From Prochilodus magdalenae (taxonomy: Eukaryota > Chordata > Actinopteri > Characiformes > Prochilodontidae): DNA of 64,000 nt. The DNA lies in NCBI GenBank assembly GCA_024036415.1, contig JAMWET010000947.1:866001-930000 (forward strand), given 5' to 3'. Both the position numbers and the translations under genes were made by a program. Of the stretch, positions 48,801 through 60,438 are shown one piece after another. A model generated the notes under the pieces. That model was not told the origin of the DNA and did not search any database. It saw only the letters and a list, made by a program, of their open reading frames with translations. Position 1 is the first letter of the stretch, and each line of letters opens with the position of its first letter.

Positions 48801-51800
48801 TAGGTATAAATGAACCTGATGGACGAGTCACCTTTCAGTGAAACCACTGAAAGTAATGTTTTAAATGCATTACGATATTTTTATTAGGTTTAAAAAGTGT
48901 TGTTCTTAAAAACAGAACCACGATCAGCTGCTTAACTACTTTCAGTAGTTGTCCTGTAATGGAATTACATAATATAGCAGAAAGTAATAAAGGCTATGGT
49001 CAGGCTGAAGACAGTGGATTGTAAATGTGAGTCACTCTGTAAACCACAGAGCTGCCATAAAGCAGCAGGGCTGTCATGCTGTGCTACCTTGTTCTATTTG
49101 CATGCATGCACATGTTATTTTTGTAACCGGACTGTTGGAAGAGGCACAAAGTGTGGAGCAGGAATACAGTACGAGCTAATTAGGCCTTTTCCACACTATT
49201 TCTTGTGCGAGTCTCTGCCTGCGTGTTGATCCTTGTTGCTGGCACACCCAAGTCAGTGACAAGTTAAGATGACTAGCAGATTTCCACTAGCAGAGCGACA
49301 AACTGGAATAACTGGATGGTGGGTAGCAGATGCTCCCAGACTGGAGGTCCTTAAAGGACAAAAATACAGTGGATTACAGACTACAGGCATTATCATCTGT
49401 TGAAACTTGCTACTGTGGACTACAGAAGAGAGGACTGTGTCTATGATGAGGTTCAATGATACCCTTATTTATTTCTTAGCTCTGGCAGCTTGTTTTAAAA
49501 CAGTTCATCAGGTTTAACGTCATGCCTACCATGAAGTTCCATAAATACAGGATTTACAGTGTGGAAACGTGTTCCATTACAGGCAGAGGTGAGGTCAGAA
49601 GTATCTGGTATGATGCAGAACCTTCAAGTCCTGAACAAATCTATGAAAGATTATCAACTCCTGACTGAGACTATACAGGTAGGTACAGTCATGTGCTTCT
49701 AATTACAGTTTTAGCAGGTGTACATTCATTGTGCATGTAAGTGGAAATACAGAGAACACACTTAAATAAGGCATTATAATGCCAATAGAACCTAACATAT
49801 AGAACAACATAACCTAAAATATGGAACAATAGAACCTAACATATAGAACAACATAACCTAAAATATGGAACAATAGAACCTAACATATAGAACAACATAA
49901 CCTAAAATATGGAACAATAGAACCTAAAATATGGAACAATAGAACCCAGCATATGGAACAATAGAACCTAGCATATGGAACAATAGAACCTAACATATGG
50001 AACAATAGAACCTAACATATAGAACAACATAACCTAAAATATGGAACAATAGAACCTAACATATAGAACAACATAACCTAAAATATGGAACAATAGAACC
50101 TAACATATAGAACAACATAACCTAAAATATGGAACAATAGAACCTAACATATAGAACAACATAACCTAAAATATGGAACAATAGAACCTAAAATATGGAA
50201 CAATAGAACCCAGCATATGGAACAATAGAACCTAGCATATGGAACAATAGAACCTAACATATGGAACAATAGAACCTAACATATAGAACAACATAACCTA
50301 AAATATGGAACAATAGAACCTAACATATAGAACAACATAACCTAAAATATGGAACAATAGAACCTAAAATATGGAACAATAGAACCCAGCATATGGAACA
50401 ATAGAACCTAGCATATGGAACAATAGAACCTAACATATGGAACAATAGAACCTAAAATATGGAACAATAGAAACTAACATATGGAACAATAGAACCTAGC
50501 ATACGGAACAATAGAACCTAACATATGGAACAATAGAACCTAGCATATGGAACAATAGAACCTAACATATTGAACAATAGAACCCAGCATATGGAACAAT
50601 AGAACCTAGCATATGGAACAATAGAACCTAAAATATGGAACAATAGAAACTAACATATGGAACAATAGAACCTAGCATATGGAACAATAGAACCTAACAT
50701 ATATAACAATAGAACCTAGCATATGGAACAATAGAACCTAGCATATGGAACAATAGAACCTAACATATGGAACAATAGAACCTAACATATGGAACAATAG
50801 AACCCAGCATATGGAACAATAGAACCTAAAATATGGAACAATAGAAACTAACATATGGAACAACAGAACCTAGCATACGGAACAATAGAACCTAACATAT
50901 GGAACAATAGAACCCAGCATACGGAACAATAGAACCTAGCATATGGAACAATAGAACCGAACATATGGAACAATAGAACCTAGCATATGGAACAATAGAA
51001 CCTAACATATGGAACAATAGAACCTAGCATATGGAACAATAGAACCTAACATATGGAACAATAGAACCTAGCATATGGAACAATAGAACCTAGCATATGG
51101 AACAATACAACCGAACATATGGAACAATAGAACCTAGCATATGGAACAATAGAACCGAACATATGGAACAATAGAACCTAGCATATTGAACAATAGAACC
51201 TAGCATATTGAACAATAGAACCTAGCATATGGAACAATAGAACCTAAAATATGGAACAATAGAACCTAAAATATGGAACAATAGAACCTAACATATAGAA
51301 CAACATAACCTAAAATATGGAACAATAGAACCTAACATATAGAACAACATAACCTAAAATATGGAACAATAGAACCTAACATATAGAACAACATAACCTA
51401 AAATATGGAACAATAGAACCTAACATATAGAACAACATAACCTAAAATATGGAACAATAGAACCTAAAATATGGAACAATAGAACCCAGCATATGGAACA
51501 ATAGAACCTAGCATATGGAACAATAGAACCTAACATATGGAACAATAGAACCTAACATATAGAACAACATAACCTAAAATATGGAACAATAGAACCTAAC
51601 ATATAGAACAACATAACCTAAAATATGGAACAATAGAACCTAAAATATGGAACAATAGAACCCAGCATATGGAACAATAGAACCTAGCATATGGAACAAT
51701 AGAACCTAACATATGGAACAATAGAACCTAAAATATGGAACAATAGAAACTAACATATGGAACAATAGAACCTAGCATACGGAACAATAGAACCTAACAT

Positions 51801-54800
51801 ATGGAACAATAGAACCTAGCATATGGAACAATAGAACCTAACATATGGAACAATAGAACCCAGCATATGGAACAATAGAACCTAGCATATGGAACAATAG
51901 AACCTAAAATATGGAACAATAGAAACTAACATATGGAACAATAGAACCTAGCATATGGAACAATAGAACCTAACATATATAACAATAGAACCTAGCATAT
52001 GGAACAATAGAACCTAGCATATGGAACAATAGAAACTAACATATGGAACAATAGAACCTAAAATATGGAACAATAGAACCTAACATATGGAACAATAGAA
52101 CCTAAAATATGGAACAATAGAAACTAACATATGGAACAATAGAACCTAGCATACGGAACAATAGAACCTAACATATGGAACAATAGAACCCAGCATATGG
52201 AACAATAGAACCTAGCATATGGAACAATAGAACCTAACATATGGAACAATAGAAACTAACATATGGAACAATAGAACCTAAAATATGGAACAATAGAACC
52301 TAACATATGGAACAATAGAACCTAACATATGGAACAATAGAACCTAGCATATGGAACAATAGAACCTAACATATGGAACAATAGAACCTAGCATATGGAA
52401 CAATAGAACCTAGCATATGGAACAATAGAACCTAAAATATGGAACAATAGAACCTAACATATGGAACAATAGAACCTAGCATATGGAACAATAGAACCTA
52501 ACATATGGAACAATAGAACCTAGCATATGGAACAATAGAACCTAACATATGGAACAATAGAACCTAGCATATGGAACAATAGAACCGAACATATGGAACA
52601 ATAGAACCTAGCATATGGAACAATAGAACCTAACATATGGAACAATAGAACCTAGCATATGGAACAATAGAACCTAACATATGGAACAATAGAACCTAGC
52701 ATATGGAACAATAGAACCTAGCATATGGAACAATACAACCGAACATATGGAACAATAGAACCTAGCATATGGAACAATAGAACCGAACATATGGAACAAT
52801 AGAACCTAGCATATGGAACAATAGAACCGAACATATGGAACAATAGAACCTAGCATATGGAACAATAGAACCGAACATATGGAACAATAGAACCTAACAT
52901 ATGGAACAATAGAACCTAGCATATGAAATGTGTCATATTCAGTTTTTACTTTTTCCCCAGTGTATTAATTCCAGCAAATAAGCAGTACATGCATTAAATG
53001 TGTGTTCTCTGTATACGACATGTAGCTTATTTCATACTTCAACTAAACAAGTCACATGACCAGGGGCTCCCAAACCCCTGCATACCAGCGAATCCACTTC
53101 TTTTCACTCGTGTAAAGACCCACACACATGCAGACATAAAAAGCTACCTGTTTACATTTGTGTGCTGTTTTCAGGAGGAGAGTCAGACTGTGGAGAAGGT
53201 CCTCAGGAAGGAGTTTGACAATCTTTGTCAGTTCCTCAGAGAGGAAGAGGAGGCCAGGGTCACTGTCCTTAGAGAGGAAGAGCTGAAGATATCAGAGAAA
53301 ACTGGAAAAAGGATTGAGAAGTTGTCGTATGAAATCTCAAGCCTCTCCGGGACCCTGAAAATGATCAACCAGGGGATGGAGATGGATGACATCACTTTCA
53401 TCCAGGTAGGAATGGCTGAGGTGTAGCTCTGTGGTTAGAGTGTTACTGTCTGACTGTCTCAATAAAACACAATGGTGAATCTTGAACAATGGCAGGGTAA
53501 GCAGTTTGCTTGCCTGTGATATACAGTGTTGAAGCTTTTGCAGGTGTAAGTACAGTGTGCTAATGAGAAATGAATACCTCTTCAGCATGTATGTATGTGT
53601 ATGGGCCTGTAAACCAGCTAACATACACCTAGAGCCAAGGTTAGGTCTGAAGGTAACATCTGGCAGTCTCAAAATGCCTGCAGTGTTTATGACAGCTGTT
53701 GATAGGGTCTGACAATGTGATGCCTAGGTTGTAGGCATCACTCGGCTTCTCTTTGTAGCTACTGATTGTGACTCCTAGATATGGTGACTATTTGTCTCCT
53801 CTCCTTACAGAGCTATGCTAATGGCCACTTCAGGTGAGTGTTTATCAGCTCTGTTCTTCCCGTCTGCTCACTCATCTTCATCTGGCTGGTTCTTTAAAGG
53901 CGAGGCCTCCATCTCCAAACCACCACATACCAGATAAAGTTAACAAGTTATGTGAATGGGAATCAACACATCAGCATCTTTAAATAGTGGTTATGTAATT
54001 ACCACTATTTTGGGTTTCCTGGTCATTTTGGATAGTTGTAAAATGTGCACTGTACGTATTGGAACCATGTTTCCTTTCACCACCAGTGTCAGCAAATCAG
54101 CAATCAAGCATCTTTGTCTACAGCTTAATAATTAGACTATGCAGAGTTTCAATCCCCACTTTGATACTTTTAAACAAACAATGAGACTGTGCAGCAATAT
54201 GAGGCCTAATGCTGCATTAGTTTTCAGATACAGCTTAAAGAGACTCTACAATATGGATGTGATGTGCAGATCTGCCTTGGAAATAACTCTGATAAGGGAA
54301 TCACATCGTTCTCTGACCCACCCAAATGTCCTGCTCTGTTTACCATCACCGATACTGCCCAAGAAGCGCTATTCCCCATTGATACTGTACACTGAATAGC
54401 TGCCCCATTCACTCCCTGTAATTGGGAACTAAAGCTGCTATTTCTTAACACGCCACAAGATGGGAGCAACCCTGCATTGTGGCCCTTCTCTGTTCAAACA
54501 CAACCACTTCAGCTCAGTAAGGTCTTGTAAAGAGCGGATTATTCGGATCTAGTATGATGGAAGCGGGCAGTGTGCCTGTAACCACCACTACAAAGAAATC
54601 ACAGCCTGTATGTTTCACATCAGAGCACTCTGAAGGATGCAGATCAATGAAAGACAACAGTGGACTTCTCCTTTAATACTTTAATAAGGAATGTGTCCGT
54701 GTACAACAATATCAAACCTGAATCTGCATCAGTCTGAAGATGCAGGTAGTTTAAAACTGATCTGATGCACTAAAATGAGCACTACTAAAGTGAGAGGGCA

Positions 54801-56396
54801 TATTGCATGTGTTCCACTGATGCAGAGTGATAGTATGATAGTACCCTGAAAGCTGGAGGATAAAGAAAGAACAATAATTTGAGCATTTGGCCTAATATAT
54901 GATTATAATTAATATACCTATTAATATAATATATGATTATAATAAATCTATAAATCCAATTATCAGTATTTCTGCAAAACTGTTCCAAGTAAAACAGAAT
55001 AATGAATCAGAGTTTGGATAATACAATGGGTTCTTGCCACACACTGGATTGAGGTTTGTATAAGATGGTTGATGTTAAGTGGGGCATTAGTGGGATCAGA
55101 TATCCACTTTTCGGCCAGCCCTGCAGCGTAGAAATGAATAACATATATTGAAATGTTATCTAAACTAAAAACTCTGCATTAACCCCCAATGGCCAGGACC
55201 CGTTGGCGGGTTCAGTGTTCCTCTAAGCACCCCTTACTAAGAATCTGTCAGCCAGAATGCCATGCGGTCCTTGTGGTTACTGAATATGAGTAATTCTTAG
55301 TATGGATTGCTTATGGGATTGTACGAGGTTATGCCTCAGAAGCTAAAACGCCTACTAATTAATGTTGGCACCCCATGTTTTCATTAGCACTCCAGGCAAA
55401 ACATAAAGCTACACCTGTTTAAAAATGTCACTGCCCTTCGAGCCTAAAACCTTCTGCACTGATGACCATTAGGAAATGATTTCCTGAGCGTATTCCACAA
55501 GCCTGAGTCAGGGCTTTGATGCAGATTGACCCTTAAACGTTACCGGATTAGTGATCCAGTTTGTCAGTGTTGATCTCACAAGCTTGTCACATCAAACATC
55601 AAATCTGTGTTCTGTGTCAGACGCGAGTGTCCTAGCTGTGTATTAGAGTTCTGCCCACCTTGTGTTTCAGTCCAGCCAAGAACATTCTCCCATCGCCTAC
55701 CATGATCTCAGGGATAAATACAGTGAAACATTTGGGATTCCTGGACCTCAATTTAAGAGCGAGGATGTATGAGCTGCTCCATGAACGTAAGCATTACTCG
55801 ACCTCTACGCTGCTGCAACCCAGTGCTTACTTCTCAGCTTGGCTAAAGAGCTTTAATTGACGGTAACCCCCTGTGCTTTGTCTTCAGCTCCCAAGTCTGT
55901 GATTCTGGACGTGGACACGGCCTCCAATAAGCTGGTGGTGTCAGAAAACCTAAGAAGCTTGTCTTTCATGGAGCAGAAGCAGGATGTTCCTGATAACCCA
56001 GAGAGACTATTTGCCGGCGTGATGGGCTGCCACGGCTTTAGCTCGGGCTTGCACTGCTGGGACGTGGAGGTGGGAGACAACGACAGCTGGACCCTAGGAG
56101 TGGTGAAACAGTCTGTGGCGAGGAAGATGCTGCTGAAGATAGATCCTTCCAGTGGAATATGGTGCTTTCGTTTAGTCAATGGCAAATACCGCATTGGGGT
56201 AAAGTCCCGAAAGGAGCTTAAGCTGTCAGAGAAGCCGCGGGTCATCAGAGTGCAGCTGGACTATGACAAAGGGAGCATCACTTTCTCTGACCCATCCAAG
56301 GGTCCTGCTTTGCATACCTTCACTGACACTTTTCAAGAAGCGCTATTCCCTTACTTCAACACGACGAGCACCATCTGCCCACTGCACATCTTGTAA
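45864..56396 (+). CDS. TRIM gene 2: RING / B-box2 / coiled-coil / PRY-SPRY E3 ubiquitin ligase
   Basis: Six coding exons, read by eye: 45864-46262, 49583-49678, 53175-53405, 53811-53833, 55671-55786, 55888-56396. All GT/AG, joining in frame to 457 codons plus stop; internal exon sizes equal those of TRIM gene 1. RING C15, C18, C30, H32, C35, C38, C51, C54; B-box 2 from C89 to H120; coiled coil in exons 2-3; PRY/SPRY in exon 6 with LDVDTASNKL, HCWDVEVGDN and LDYDKGSITFSD. The start codon has A at -3 (AAAATGG). Exon 1 is almost the same in nucleotides as exon 1 of gene 1, whereas exon 2 shares almost nothing and exon 3 under half its residues. Introns 1 and 2 are 3.3 and 3.5 kb, against 107 and 84 bases in gene 1, and are filled with mobile elements and a 22-bp minisatellite. 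Intron 4 holds a decayed SPRY exon. Same fish TRIM35/TRIM39-like group; target unknown. Confidence 0.92.
46490..46690. repeat. dispersed fish repeat in intron 1 of TRIM gene 2
   Basis: Contains TCCCAACACACCTGATTCAA and 'cccattaacgagccctttcagag..gtaggggcgtgttagggcaggga', a common fish non-autonomous DNA repeat. No coding capacity. Confidence 0.55.
46747..47178. mobile_element. non-autonomous Tc1/mariner-like element in intron 1 of TRIM gene 2
   Basis: The ends are inverted: ACAGCTCTGGAAATAAATAA followed by GAGACCACT on the left, and GTGGTCTCTTAGATTTTTCC then AGAGCTGTA on the right. TA dinucleotides flank it. This is a known fish terminus. The 430-base interior has no transposase. Confidence 0.75.
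47185..47830. repeat. mobile-element-derived DNA in intron 1 of TRIM gene 2
   Basis: Phrases TCAGTCAGAACAGAGCTCAT, 'ggtttaattctcagggataaagag' and 'ctggcttttgaccagtcggaacagagtggg' match a common fish non-autonomous element, and the first part is related to 33590-33720. Borders are uncertain. Confidence 0.45.
48391..48709 (+). repeat. 22-bp minisatellite, block 1
   Basis: About 14 tandem copies of the unit AACATATGGAACAATAGAACCT in intron 1 of TRIM gene 2. The block is bracketed by a 50-base direct repeat at 48340-48391 and 48710-48762, both reading ...CAGACGTATTAGCAA..GCAGTAAACCATTA. Confidence 0.95.
49782..52925 (+). repeat. 22-bp minisatellite, block 2 (~143 units, higher-order structure)
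   Basis: About 3.1 kb of the same 22-base unit fills most of intron 2 of TRIM gene 2. Unit variants differ at a few positions: AACATATGG, AAAATATGG, AGCATATGG, AGCATACGG, and a more diverged AACATATAGAACAACATAACCT. The variants recur in ordered sets. Rare variants at 50501 (ATACGG) and 50695 (AACATATATAAC) reappear at 51777 and 51971, both exactly 1276 bases (58 units) later. CCCAGC variants recur at 264 and 176 bases. A non-coding array: 22 is not a multiple of 3 and stops are frequent. Confidence 0.97.
54250..54500 (+). pseudogene. relic of a TRIM PRY/SPRY exon inside intron 4 of TRIM gene 2
   Basis: The stretch 54280-54376 parallels the end of exon 6 of TRIM gene 2: GATAAGGGAATCAC..TTCTCTGACCCACCCAA..CCTGCT, then CAAGAAGCGCTATTCCC at 54360, which is identical to 56334-56350. 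Similarity continues past the stop into the 3' region: TTTCTTAACACGCCACAAG at 54441 against TTTCTTAACAAGCCACAAG at 56416. Substitutions and small gaps destroy the frame, and no RING, coiled coil or acceptor site goes with it. It is a dead 3' fragment of a third tandem TRIM copy, on the same strand. Confidence 0.8.
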
Positions 56397-57973
56397 CTGA
56401 GAGTTAATGCTGCAGTTTCTTAACAAGCCACAAGGTGGCACTGAACCCCGATTTGTTTTTGGAGGCCTGACATGTTAGCGCTTTCCCTATTCTAACATAC
56501 CCACTTCAACTCTTGCTTTTATTTGGATCAGGTGCCTTAGAGGCAGGGAAAACTCAGGTCAGTGTGTTTTGCAAGAAATCACTTTAAATATGAATTCACT
56601 TCCGGAAAGTGGGCTCCAGCCTGGTGCAAGTGCTTATGCTTTGGCCCACTTGGGGGCTCAATTCCTGTTGCTGGGAGAAAGCCTGACAAGCAACACCCAC
56701 ATAAAGAAATAGTCATATTGTTTAGTGAACCATTCGGAGCTTCTCACTGTCTTTGCACACACGTGTTCATTAATATTAATCATTTGCTTTTATTAATGAC
56801 AACATAATGAGCTGGTACTGCGTTTAAATGTGGCATCTCTGTACCGTATTCTTTGTGAATTGTGAGAACACAAACTAAGATCATTAAGTTTAAGCCATTT
56901 AAATGTTTTCAAGTTTGGTCCCAGTATTTTTTCATGTGAGTGGAAAGGATGGCCCTCCATTACCACCATCACTCAGTGCAACGCTGGCCAGAGTGCATGT
57001 CTGTTAGCTGATATAACAGAATTAGCAGTTAGCGTTCTCCACCAAGCTGTCTAATGTGCTGCATGAGAGTTTGAAAGGATGCAGTGGTGTCTCGGAGGAA
57101 GCGTGTACTAGAGTTTATCCTTTCAGCTTGACAGCAGCTTATGATACGCGGAGACCTGGATGGAACTGACCATGACTGAATATGGGAGAAACATTTGTTT
57201 GTAAGTGTTAAAAATAAAATGAATGAGATTAAAGTGTTCAAACGGAATAAATCTGATGTGAGCTTGAAAGTGTCTTGTTTTCATGTTTATGAAGCAACTC
57301 CCCAAAAACAAGTACAGCACTGTATATGGACAAAAGTATAGAGACAGAATCTTTATCAACATTTTATTTACATCTTTTTTTTTTTTTTGGAAGAGTTAGT
57401 AAAATATCCATGTCGGCGTATTCTTTCTGATAATCATACCTTAATTCAGTCAAAACTGAATCAAGGCCTTCATTTCATAATTAAAACACAAGTTCTGCAA
57501 ACATTACTTCACTCCAAGTGAATTTAAAATGGAAAAAATAGACTTTCCTTTTATTTCCAGTAAACGGTTGGCTGATTAATCACATTACACAGCACATGAT
57601 GTAAACGCACGCACAAGCCAGGACTGCAGAAGTTCACTAACTGGACAGGGAGAAATGTGCTTTAGTTCCCTAAAATGTGGACTCACTGGTCAACTGACTC
57701 TGCATCCAGGCACTGCTTACACTCTACCTCGACACATTAAGGCAATTTTAAGACTCCACTCAACAGCCATTATGACCAAGATCGTTTTTTCATTTTGTGT
57801 TTTCATTGCTAAATGGAAGCATCATTGCACCGTGTTTTACCACTTAAGAATATCAAGGCCACACAAACATTACCACAATTTCATTCTGCAATATATGGGG
57901 CGGTCTATGCAAGGAAATGAAATAAATAAACTGGCTATTGATAGTAGGCCAGGTGACGAACCAGGGTCATTTA
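56397..57973. other. 3' flank of TRIM gene 2; no further gene
   Basis: Contains likely 3' untranslated sequence, with AATAAA words near 57212 and 57246, and a short Tc1-like terminus scrap (TATATGGACAAAAGTATAGA) at about 57322-57341. A poly-T run is at 57377-57388. Nothing coding is supported. Confidence 0.45.
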
Positions 57974-58311
57974 CAGTACCACACAAAAGAGAGTACACCC
58001 CTCCCATTTTGTAAATATATCATTACATCTTTTCATGGGACAAACTGAACACATGACAATTTGATACAGTGTAAAGTAGACACATCTTGTATAACAGTGT
58101 AAATTTGCTGTGCCCTCAAAATAACTCAACACACAGCCATTAAACTGCTGGCAACGAAAGTGAGCACACCCCTTCTTGAAAATGGCCAAATTGTGCCGTT
58201 AGCCATTTCCCTCACTGGCGTCACGTGACTCGTTAGTGTCACAAAGTCTCAGGTGTAAATGGGGAGCAGGTGTGTTAAATTTGGTGTTACCGCTCTCACA
58301 CTCTCTAATAC

Positions 58312-58513
58312 GGGTTACACCAATACCCGCCAAGTAGCCACCACCACATGTGGGAGACTGGGGTTCGAATCCCGGGCTGAGTGACTAAGCTGTACTACAC
58401 CAATAAGAGTCCTTGGGCAAGACTCCTAACACTACATTGGCCTACCTGTAATATGATTAACCCTGTAAGTCGCTCTGGATAAGAGCGTCAGCTAAATGCC
58501 GTAAATGTAAATG
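58312..58513 (+). mobile_element. tRNA-derived SINE nested in the Tc1 element
   Basis: Same family as 26676-26875: B box GGTTCGAATCC at 58362-58372 and tail 'ctctggataagagcgtcagctaaatg'. The 5' A-box part is altered. The word TAATAC occurs at 58306-58311 and 58514-58519, matching a target-site duplication, and the Tc1 sequence resumes directly after it. Confidence 0.85.
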
Positions 58514-58555
58514 TAATACTGGTCACTGGAAACTCTCTGAGGATCTGTTAAAAAA

Positions 58556-59160
58556 AAAAAGTGCTGATGATGCAAGAAAGCCCACAAACAGTTTGCTGAA
58601 GACAAACTGACTAAGAACATGGATTATTGGAGCCATGTGGTCTGATAAGACCAAAAGCAAAGCAACCAGATAAGATGTACAAAGACGAGCATGTCTTGCC
58701 TACAGTCAAGCATGGTAGTGGAAGTGTCATGGTTTGGGGATGCTTGAGCGCTGCCGGCTATGGGGAGCTACAGTTCATTGAGTGAACCATGAATGCCAAC
58801 ATGTACTTTCACATACTGAACCAGCGAATGATCCCCTCTATTCGGAACTGGGCTGCAGGGCAATATTCCAACATGATAACGATCCCAAACGCACCTTCAA
58901 GACAACCACTGCCTTGCTAAAGAAACTGAGGGTAAAGGTTCTGGACTGGCCAAGCATGTCTCCTGACCTAAACCCTATTAAATGTCTTGAGGGGCATCCT
59001 TAAACGGAAGGTGGAGGAGCGCAAGGTCTCTAACATCCACCAGCTCAGTGATGTTGTCATCAAGATGATTCCAGTGCCAACTTGTGCAGTTTTAGTGAAC
59101 CCCATGCACAAAAGAGTTCAGCCAGTTCTGGAAAATAATGGTGGCCACACAAAATACTGA
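58556..59160 (+). pseudogene. Tc1-like transposase relic (C-terminal half)
   Basis: Pieces in changing frames match the catalytic half of a Tc1 transposase: a CVLPTVKHGSG-like region near 58690, [10 protein letters not shown] near 58870 (second aspartate region) and [11 protein letters not shown] near 58960, which in intact copies precedes the catalytic glutamate. Frameshifts and stops interrupt it, and the N-terminal DNA-binding half has been replaced by a poly-A stretch at 58551. Not functional. Confidence 0.85.
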
Positions 59161-59403
59161 CACTTTCGGGACAATTTGGTCATTTTTACTTAGGGGTGGG
59201 CCAGCTTTGTTGCCAGCGGTTTAGACATTAATGGCTGTGTGTTGAGTTATTTTGAGGGCACAGAAAATTTACACTGTTATACAAGCTGTACACTGAATAC
59301 TTTACATTGTATCAAAGTGTCATATCTTCAGTGTTGTCCAATGAAAAGACATAATAAAATATTTACAAAAATGTGAGGGGTGTACTCACTTTTGTGAGAT
59401 CTG

Positions 59404-60438
59404 TATATCTGAAGCTAGCAGGGTCTAGTCAAGGGACAGCTTCTTTATCAGCTTCAGGATGTGGTAAATGAGTTCCAGAGTTTGCAACTCAGACACTAAA
59501 GCAGCAGTCAGTCATCTCAAAGTCTGTGAAGAAAGTAAGGGGCTCCAGCACTGATACACAGTTTAAAACAGACTACAAGCAACATGCAAAACCACAATCT
59601 GACACTGATGTAAAAATATCCATCAACACAAAAACCAGCCTTAGAAAATGGAGTACATTTAAAAACAAATGTAACTCAAAGAGTTTTATAACACCAAGCA
59701 AAACGTACCGAAAACAAAGCAGACATCCCACCATCACTGTACACTCATTTAGTGTCCCTTCACTGTCCTTTTCCCAGAACTGGAATGTAATTGTCCCCAC
59801 TGCTGTTCAACTGTAACCTAAACTCCATTTCACAGGCCATGCAGGAGTAAAACAAAGGTCACCACACATCACGATGAGTCAACCCAAACAAATTATGTCA
59901 CATTTTATTTCACAACAGCAAGTAGAAGAAAGAAGATTTGACTGGGTTCCCTTATAAAAGATCATTTCACTAATAAATCTCTTCTTCCTGTCTTCAGAAC
60001 ACTGTTGTCACAGCGAAGCCTTGCCACATGGATGTTATGAATTTTACAGATCCAAGGCTAAAGAAAAAAAAATGTCGACAGTAACCTGTTTAGATTTGAA
60101 TCTGGTGATAATTAGGCCTCTTCTGATCTGTTGCTGTTAAGGAGATAGCAGGATTTCATGATTACAGCAGACGCTCCATGTCTTTTGTGCCGCTTTGGTT
60201 TCTTTCCTTTCCTGGTTTCTCCAGCACAAGTAATAATTAGGTATGAACGGGCTGAGCGGGAGGATTTCCAGAGAAACGCAAAAGGTGAACTCCGCTGCAC
60301 CAAATATGGTAGATGATCAGGAGAGAGAGATTCCCAGTAAGGAAAGCTGTGTAATGGTCACGACGGTGTCAGTAAAGGAATGATTGCAGGAGTTTGATGA
60401 TGAATGGGGACAGCATGTGTGAGTGTAAGGGAGCGAAG
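59404..60438 (-). other. 3' flank of the tubby-family gene
   Basis: Probable 3' untranslated region on the minus strand. A TTTATT at 59904-59909 is AATAAA on the minus strand and could be the polyadenylation signal about 530 bases after the stop. The small open frames here show no known domain. Confidence 0.4.

Larger units (their letters stand above)
57974..59403 (+). mobile_element. Tc1-like transposon with ~230-bp inverted repeats, defective
   Basis: The element begins CAGTACCACACAAAAGAGAG and ends in the complementary TTTTGTGAGATCTG, with TA on both sides. Long inverted repeats, about 230 bases, run through 'taacactgtt..tttacactgttatacaag' and include inner GTTGCCAGC copies, the IR/DR arrangement of fish Tc1 elements. 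The 5' half of the transposase is missing and a SINE sits in the left arm. It lies between the convergent TRIM 2 and tubby genes. Confidence 0.9.

Noticed and set aside
49782..52925. CRISPR-like array
   Set aside because: The 22-base units are directly adjacent without unique spacers, in an intron of a vertebrate gene.
53425..53460. tRNA-like A box (GTAGCTCTGTGGTTAGAG)
   Set aside because: No B box follows at the right distance, so neither a tRNA nor a SINE head can be supported.
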